In this document: piece after piece, positions 59,239 through 64,000 of the stretch
Position numbering within the stretch: the stretch's first letter is position 1
Layout of the letters: each line of letters opens with the position of its first letter
Assembly: GCA_000824785.1 (NCBI GenBank)
Contig: CCNB01000003.1
Coordinates: forward strand, 222,332-286,331
Direction: 5' to 3'
Origin: Mesorhizobium plurifarium
GTDB taxonomy: Bacteria > Pseudomonadota > Alphaproteobacteria > Rhizobiales > Rhizobiaceae
Length of the DNA: 64,000 nt
Notes under the pieces: generated by a model
The model's database searches: none
What the model was told of the DNA's origin: nothing
The model's input: only the letters and a program-made list of their open reading frames with translations
Program-made: the position numbers and the translations under genes

Positions 59239-59893
59239 CCTAGCGGTCTACAAGCCCTACGACAGGCAGGCCGAATTTCACGCAGCAGGAGCAACGAACC
59301 GCGAGCGCCTGTTCATGGCCGGCAACCAGCTTGGCAAGACCAGGGCGGGGGGCGCGGAATGGGCCATGCACCTCACCGGCCGCTATCCCGACTGGTGGGT
59401 GGGCAAGGTGTTCGACCAACCCGTCAGGCTGTGGGCCGCCGGTGTCACCGGCGAAGGCACGCGCGACAACCCGCAGCGCGTGCTGGTCGGCCCGCCACAA
59501 CAGCAGGGCGAATGGGGCACCGGCATGATCCCGGCCGACGCCATCGCCGACACGGTGATGGGCCGCGGCGCGCCTGGTGCGCTGGACAGCGTCGTCGTGC
59601 GCTGGGGTGGCGGCGGTGACGTCCAGGCCGGCGAAAGCGTGCTCTCCTTCAAGAGCTACGAGAAGGGCCGCGAGAAATGGCAGGGCGAGACGCTGCATGG
59701 CGTCTGGTTCGACGAGGAACCGCCGCTGGACATCTATTCGGAAGGCCTGACCCGCACGAATGCGACGGATGGCATCACGATCGTGACGTTCACGCCGCTG
59801 CTCGGCATGAGCGATGTGGTGCTCAGGTTTTTGAGCGCGGAGGCGATTCAGGGCCTGGGTTCCTCGCCTCCGCAAGGCGGGGTGGCCGCGTAG
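59165..59893 (+). pseudogene. Terminase large subunit, N-terminal (ATPase) part
   Basis: The ATPase half of a phage large terminase: Walker A GNQLGKTRAG, coupling region SFKSYEKGREKWQGETLHG and Walker B GVWFDEEPPLD, then TIVTFTPLLGMSDVVLRFLS. After VVLRFLS (about 59838) the reading frame runs into a palindromic repeat and stops. The nuclease half resumes at 60406 in the same strand. The gene is therefore split by about 540 bases. ATG 59165 is the probable start. Confidence 0.85.
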
Positions 59894-60006
59894 CGGCCGG
59901 AGAGGGGCCTTCGTAGGGCGAAAGCTCTACGAATGGCTTTCCGCTTTTGCATCAAATGCCGGCGCTGTCCCCGCTCCGTCGCGGCTTCGCCGCGCCACCT
60001 CCCTCA
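59862..60006. repeat. Palindromic repeat inserted in the terminase gene
   Basis: CCTCCGCAAGGCGGGGTGGC, GTGGCCGCGTAGCGGCC, GGCCGGAGAGGGGCC and CTCCGTCGCGGCTTCGCCG are shared with the repeat at 55402-55590. It begins where the terminase homology ends. Confidence 0.8.
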
Positions 60007-60055
60007 CTTGCATGGAGGCGAGGAATCTGGAGCTCAAAGGGCAGATGGAGCCGGA

Positions 60056-60328
60056 TCAGGGGTAATGGCTGCCCGCAAGCTGCCTGGCGCGAGCCTTAGG
60101 ATCGGTTGCTTTACGGGTGAGCGGTTGACACCATATCCTTTCGTCGCCCGTGATCTGATTGAACCAGACATTGCATACTTTGTTCGGTGTGTCCGGGGTG
60201 CAGACTTTGCGTTGGAACCCCCTCAGCTCATACATCCTGCAAGTCTGCTTGCTCGTGTCATAAGGCACGTTCGATTGGCAAGCCGAGGCGCTTGCGGCAA
60301 TGGCTATTACGATTGCTATGCGGATCAT
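60056..60328 (-). CDS. Small exported or lipoprotein-like protein
   Basis: A 90-residue protein with a signal sequence (MIRIAIVIAIAASASACQSN) whose ASAC fits a weak lipobox, and a Cys-rich mature part (TCRMYELRG, KVCTPDT, KVCNVWFN, WCQPLTR). GGGGGA precedes ATG 60328. It lies inside the split terminase gene, on the opposite strand. No family is known. Confidence 0.6.
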   Translation of the reverse strand: MIRIAIVIAIAASASACQSNVPYDTSKQTCRMYELRGFQRKVCTPDTPNKVCNVWFNQITGDERIWCQPLTRKATDPKARARQLAGSHYP

Positions 60329-60405
60329 GTTTCCCCCAAGTCCCAAGCCAACGTCGCACTCATTCGCTGAGTTATCAACTCCGAATCTCTACTTGAGCCA
60401 TAATA

Positions 60406-61161
60406 ATGACGCGCCACGTTACCTTCATGACCATTGATGATGCCGGGCACTATTCGCCCGAGCAGCGCGCCGAGATCATCGCGGCATACCCCGAGCATGA
60501 GCGTGAAGCCCGCGCGAAAGGCATCCCTATTCTCGGGTCAGGCCGGATCTTTCCGGTGCCTGACGAGCTGATCGCCTGCGAACCGTTCAAGCTGCCCCGC
60601 TGGTGGCCGCGCATCGGCGCCCTCGATTTCGGCTGGGACCATCCTTCCGCCGCCATCGAGCTTGCCTGGGATACCGAGGCCGACGTCGTTTACGTGACCA
60701 AGGCCCATCGCGCGTCCCAGCAAACGCCGGCGATGCAGGCGCTGGCGCTGAAGGCGTGGGGCGAATGGCTGCCCTTCGCCTGGCCGCGCGACGGCCGCCG
60801 CGAAACGCTGGAAGGCGCCGGCGTGGCGCTCGCCAAACAATACGCTGCGCATGGGCTGAACATGCTGACCGGCCACGCCCGCTTCGCGGATGGCTCCGTC
60901 TCGGTCGAGGCCGGCCTGATGGACATGCTCGACCGCATGCAGACTGGCCGCTTCAAGGTGTTTTCCACGCTCCACGCCTGGTTCGAGGAATTCCGGCTCT
61001 ACCATCGCAAGAACGGCCAGGTGGTCAAATTGCGCGACGACCTGATGGCCGCGACGCGCTACGGCGTGATGATGCTGCGGCAAGCGGCGGTGGACCCGGC
61101 GGAGTTCAAGGCGGCGCGGCGTCCGGTGGGACAGAGCGATCCGCTGGGGGCGTTTCGCTAG
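60406..61161 (+). pseudogene. Terminase large subunit, C-terminal (nuclease) part
   Basis: The rest of the large terminase: VTFMTIDDAGHYSPEQRAEI, then YPEHEREARAKGIPILGSGR, the RNase-H-like nuclease motif GALDFGWDHPSAAIELAWD and the late Asp in DDLMAATRYGVMML. The codons join in sense with the end of the ATPase part at about 59838. It may be made from an internal start, but a working terminase from two pieces is unlikely. Confidence 0.85.
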
Positions 61162-61182
61162 AGGGATTCGCCCTCTCACTTC

Positions 61183-61345
61183 GTGATACTCAGGCTTGAC
61201 CAGAGTATCCATGCCGTGACCCTGCCGTGGAGCACAACGGCGCAGAATTCTGTAACCGTAGCAACGCCTTAGCGTCATGGCATGGATCCTAGGGTCTGCG
61301 CGCGTCGCTTCGCTCCTTGCTTCGCCCTAGGATGACGAAGCACGG
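61183..61345. repeat. Intergenic repeat (CCTAGGATGACG type)
   Basis: GGCATGGATCCTAGGGTCTG, CGCGTCGCTTCGCTCCTTGC and CGCCCTAGGATGACGAAG form a hairpin-rich element that I recognise from Mesorhizobium genomes; TATCCATGCCGTGACC at its left is an inverted partner of GTCATGGCATGGAT. No gene lies in 61162-61533 apart from it. Confidence 0.7.
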
Positions 61346-61533
61346 TTCCGGTCACCTATAATACCAGTAGTTTGGGCCCCTCTGGCCGTGGTTCTGGCCG
61401 CCCGCAATGCCGGCAATCCCGGCCTCCCCAAAATCCTCAATCCGATCAGCCGCGAACGCCGCCGCCGACGCCTTGCGACCGGCCGCGACGTGATCGCCTG
61501 CGCCCTTTTTAGCCAGCCGTGCCGGAGCAGCCG

Positions 61534-62706
61534 ATGGTCCACATCATCCCTCTCTTCGCTGATCAGCGCCGCCTCGATCCCGGCAATGCCCCGCCACCTG
61601 AGGCAGCCGGCCCGCTCGATCCTTACTGGCAGGAGGTTGCCGCTCATTACGAACTGCGCATGGCGCAGCAGCAGGCTTTCGACACCGAGATCGCCGCGCG
61701 CAGGCTGGATGGCGAGATCGCGCGCGCTGAGGCCGATGTCGCGGCCAACGCGCCGGCCGACGGCGAGGGCCTACACCACGCCATGTATGGCGAGGTCGAT
61801 CCGCATACCGGGCGCGTCCTGCTCGAAGGCCGGTTCGACACGCTGTTCGACAATTTCCTGAAGCAGGCGCCGCCCGAGCTGCGCGCCGGCCTCGCCAGAC
61901 GCAAGCCGGCCCTGCGAGAGGCAGGCTCGGTGCGCATGGCGATGCAGCAAAATCAGCGCCGCGCCCAGTATGAGCAAGACCAGTTGTCGGCGGCCCAGGC
62001 CGAAGAGCTCGACACGATCGCGAAGAGCGACCCGGACGACCACGTCGCCTTCGATGCAGCGCGTTACGCCGGCCTCGACCTCATCGGCAAGATGAACCTC
62101 GACCCTGAGAGCAGGCTGCGGGCCGAGGCCGCCTGGCGCGAGCGCGCGGCGACGGCGCGTATCGAGGCGCTGATCGCGCGGGATCCCCAGCGCGCGTTGG
62201 AAATGCTGGGCGGCGCAGGGGTGACCCGCGATGACCAGCCTTCAAGCCTGTCCGATAGGATCAACCGAAATATGCCTGCCTATGGCAACTACGGCGGTCG
62301 TGGCTGGACCGGCGGGACATGGGGTGGCGGTTTTGGCGTGCCGCCCATTGATATTCAGGACGGGTTTTACAAACAGCATGACGCGGACTACCATGACGCG
62401 AAAACGCCGGGCGATACAATTTTAGCGGATAGGAAACTTGCAGCATCATTGAAGTCATATCTCGACAATGAGGTTTACGCCACGGATCCAGCCTTGAAGA
62501 CCGACGAGGAGCGCAGGGACGCATCCAAATACGCTCGACTGGCGCTCAGGGCTTTCCGGATTAAGATTGCCGGCGATGTGGCGCTCCATCCGTTGAGCGC
62601 GGCGGAGATTTCTGGCCGAGATGAAGCGCAAAGGGCTTACGACGATGCGCAAGCGGCTGTTGGAAGGGCGCGGTTTGAAAGCGGCATGTCATTCGGCAAT
62701 TGGTAG
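61534..62706 (+). CDS. Virion-type protein with C-terminal phospholipase-A2-like domain
   Basis: A 390-residue protein. Residues 1-228 are Ala/Arg/Glu-rich helices like internal or injected virion proteins of rhizobial prophages (FDNFLKQAPPELRAGLARR, ARIEALIARDPQRALEMLGG). Residues 248-295 change character: GNYGGRGWTGG, then PPIDIQDGFYKQHDADYHD. That combines the glycine-rich Ca-loop-like turn and the His-Asp catalytic pair (His282-Asp283) of phospholipase-A2-like domains. Codon GC drops from about the same point. GGAG precedes ATG 61534. The tail may be a toxin or membrane-opening enzyme. Confidence 0.68.
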   Translation: MVHIIPLFADQRRLDPGNAPPPEAAGPLDPYWQEVAAHYELRMAQQQAFDTEIAARRLDGEIARAEADVAANAPADGEGLHHAMYGEVDPHTGRVLLEGRFDTLFDNFLKQAPPELRAGLARRKPALREAGSVRMAMQQNQRRAQYEQDQLSAAQAEELDTIAKSDPDDHVAFDAARYAGLDLIGKMNLDPESRLRAEAAWRERAATARIEALIARDPQRALEMLGGAGVTRDDQPSSLSDRINRNMPAYGNYGGRGWTGGTWGGGFGVPPIDIQDGFYKQHDADYHDAKTPGDTILADRKLAASLKSYLDNEVYATDPALKTDEERRDASKYARLALRAFRIKIAGDVALHPLSAAEISGRDEAQRAYDDAQAAVGRARFESGMSFGNW

Positions 62707-62782
62707 TCGCGATCCGGAATGAGATCTGAGCGTTCATTTTGCCTCCGGTTTTGACTCGGAGCCGGCGTTAAGGGCTTAGCCG

Positions 62783-62974
62783 ATGGGGTTTTACTTTCTT
62801 GGTTCTATCTCACTTGTGGTAGCGATATTGCTGGCGTCTTTTGGCGTAATCTGCAGTGATCGCTGGCCGAAGATTGGTCGATACACCATCTATATATCAG
62901 CTTTTTTGAGTTTGCCGGGCTTCTTCGTTATTTGGGATTTTGCTGTATACAGAATTGTCTGGATTTTCCATTGA
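62783..62974 (+). CDS. Small two-span membrane protein, possible immunity protein
   Basis: A 63-residue protein with two transmembrane helices (GSISLVVAILLASFGVI and YISAFLSLPGFFVIWDF). Its DNA is much lower in GC than its surroundings. It is the first gene after the phospholipase-like tail, the place where an immunity gene would be expected. No family is known. Confidence 0.5.
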   Translation: MGFYFLGSISLVVAILLASFGVICSDRWPKIGRYTIYISAFLSLPGFFVIWDFAVYRIVWIFH

Positions 62975-63006
62975 ATTGACTTATATATACTGCTGAAGTC
63001 GGAGAT

Positions 63007-63207
63007 GTGAAGGTGGATGTTTTAATATTCTTACTGGGAGTCCCCAGTTTTGCATTCGCCATGTTCCTGTTGGTGAAGGGCGTCAAGTCGCAACAGCTTA
63101 CACCGCTCCGGCGAGCCCTCGTTCTTTTTGGCGCAGCCGCGTTCAGTGTTCCCGGATTTATGTCTTTGTATATGGTGTTTCTAATTTTCCAACTGACGCC
63201 AGCCTGA
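63007..63207 (+). CDS. Small two-span membrane protein, possible immunity protein
   Basis: A 66-residue protein (GTG start) with two helices (VLIFLLGVPSFAFAMFLLVK and LVLFGAAAFSVPGFMSLYMV). The second helix shares a F-x-x-x-x-LPGF/VPGF turn with its upstream neighbour, so the two may be tandem paralogues. It is also low in GC and follows 32 bases later. Confidence 0.5.
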   Translation: MKVDVLIFLLGVPSFAFAMFLLVKGVKSQQLTPLRRALVLFGAAAFSVPGFMSLYMVFLIFQLTPA

Positions 63208-63256
63208 TGGCGAACAGAAGGCAGAGGGCCCGGGTCCTCATCGCAAATCCCATATC

Positions 63257-63333
63257 GAGGCCGCCTGACGCTCCGGCGCCGCGAATGCGTGCCTGGAAGC
63301 GCTGATCGCGCAGGACCCCAGGCGCCTCCGCCG
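63257..63333 (+). pseudogene. Degenerate copy of codons 198-222 of the 61534 gene
   Basis: GAGGCCGCCTG, 31 bases, then GCGCTGATCGCGC recurs with exactly the spacing found at 62125-62179 in the upstream gene. In the matching frame it reads EAA-stop, then LEALIAQDPRR, against EAAW and IEALIARDPQR upstream. It is a broken remnant of the original gene lying beyond the two membrane genes. Confidence 0.7.
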
Positions 63334-63405
63334 GGCGCGATCGTCAGGCGAGGCAAGGTCTTGCCAGGCCGGCAAACATTTTCAAGCAACAAGAGGTCAG
63401 GACAA

Positions 63406-64000
63406 ATGGAGCGTAACGCTGGCAGCGGCATCGCCCTCGACCCCGTCGACGACCAGACCGAAGGCACCGGCGAGAATGCCGGCGCCAGCGACAAGTCCGC
63501 CGAGCTCGCGCCGCTCTATGACAGGGTGGAGCAGGCGCTGAAGGACCGACCGGTCGATGCCCTGGCGGACAAGGATCGGCCGCTCGCGGCGGTGCTTGCC
63601 GATCTCACACCGGGCTCCGTCGCCGCTCTTGCCCAGCGGGCGCGCGCCGCCAATGTCTCGCAGCTGGTCGGCGCGCGGGCCAACATCTCGCTCGCCTTTC
63701 AGAACGCCCCGAAAGCTTTCGCGGACACCGGCAGCTATGCCGGCGTGATGCCCAAGCCGGAGGACTTCGCCTATGTCTTCGGCGTCGAGGAAGGCCGCCG
63801 GCAGCTGGCGAAATTCGACCAGAGCGTAGAGACCGGCAAGCAGGCCTTCGACATGCGTGTCATGCCGGCCCGGGACCTAAACAGCCAGCTTCTGGACGCA
63901 GCGGTCGGCGCGGCAAATTCGCCGGAGGGCCAGTCGCGCTACCGGATAACCGCCGCTGCCGCCCAACACGTGCTGGAAGCCAGGCAGAACGATCCTGCCG
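63406..64000 (+). CDS. Virion-type protein, partial (runs off the window)
   Basis: An open frame from ATG 63406 to the last base (198 codons so far). Parts include DRVEQALKDRPVDALADKDR, LADLTPGSVAALAQRARAAN and DFAYVFGVEEGRRQLAKFDQ. The helical Ala/Arg-rich style matches the N-terminal part of the 61534 protein. It may be the continuation of one ancestral long virion protein that was split by the phospholipase-like cassette. GAGGTCAGGA precedes the ATG. Confidence 0.65.
   Translation, partial: MERNAGSGIALDPVDDQTEGTGENAGASDKSAELAPLYDRVEQALKDRPVDALADKDRPLAAVLADLTPGSVAALAQRARAANVSQLVGARANISLAFQNAPKAFADTGSYAGVMPKPEDFAYVFGVEEGRRQLAKFDQSVETGKQAFDMRVMPARDLNSQLLDAAVGAANSPEGQSRYRITAAAAQHVLEARQNDPA

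Noticed and set aside
1-64000. tRNA, rRNA and CRISPR arrays
   Set aside because: I looked for cloverleaf-like sequences and regularly spaced repeats and found none I could support.

Overview
The window is GC-rich DNA from an alphaproteobacterium, most likely a Mesorhizobium-like member of the Hyphomicrobiales. The evidence is the codon use, many ABC uptake systems and Lrp/AsnC regulators, an HWE-family histidine kinase, EcfG-type (GGAAC-N16-nGTT) promoter sequences, and several palindromic intergenic repeat families that I recognise from rhizobial genomes. The assignment is inferred from style; no rRNA or tRNA gene was seen.

Region 1 (1-15.0 kb) holds housekeeping and catabolic genes: isochorismatase-like hydrolase, GFA protein, cytosine-deaminase-like amidohydrolase, DJ-1/PfpI protein, ABM and GYD barrel proteins, a class I aminotransferase, a PEBP protein, a YghU-type glutathione enzyme, an HtrA-like protein that has lost its catalytic triad, a LysR regulator facing an atypical SDR, and a three-gene polar amino-acid ABC operon.

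Region 2 (15.0-31.9 kb) begins with a frameshifted SDR and a HigBA toxin-antitoxin pair. It continues with a complete LivKGFHM branched-chain amino-acid transporter and an amino-acid/amide catabolic block: an Lrp regulator, two diaminopropionate ammonia-lyase paralogues around a carbamoylase-type hydrolase, and an M20 amidohydrolase. The two lyase promoters share a 12-base motif. A PAS-PAS-GGDEF-EAL protein and an Lrp/AzlCD pair follow.

Region 3 (31.9-50.4 kb, with an outlier at 56-58 kb) looks like a general-stress island of many small proteins: KGG/YciG-like, DUF892 ferritin-like, CsbD, DUF883, DUF982, DUF6894, SPW, cold shock and several unnamed ones. Two paralogous Crp/Fnr regulators, an atypical Nramp transporter, a pyrophosphatase and an HWE kinase are also there. 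At least nine sites match GGAAC-N16-nGTT, which suggests one sigma-EcfG regulon.

Region 4 (50.5-56.1 kb) contains a cluster whose first gene and whose oppositely oriented last gene share a promoter and an N-terminal leader. Between them are an HTTM-domain membrane protein and a secreted Cna/SdrD-like protein; the last gene encodes a Gly/Asn-repeat protein. An Lrp regulator divergent from a tryptophan-2,3-dioxygenase-like gene and a DoxX protein follow.

Region 5 (58.3-64 kb) is a decayed prophage. Its large terminase gene is split by a palindromic repeat plus a small lipoprotein-like gene. Downstream, a virion-type protein ends in a phospholipase-A2-like domain and is followed by two low-GC membrane genes. 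Next comes a degenerate copy of the virion gene's own upstream sequence, and then another virion-type gene that runs off the window. This layout resembles a toxin-tip/immunity cassette exchange and is the most interesting part of the window.
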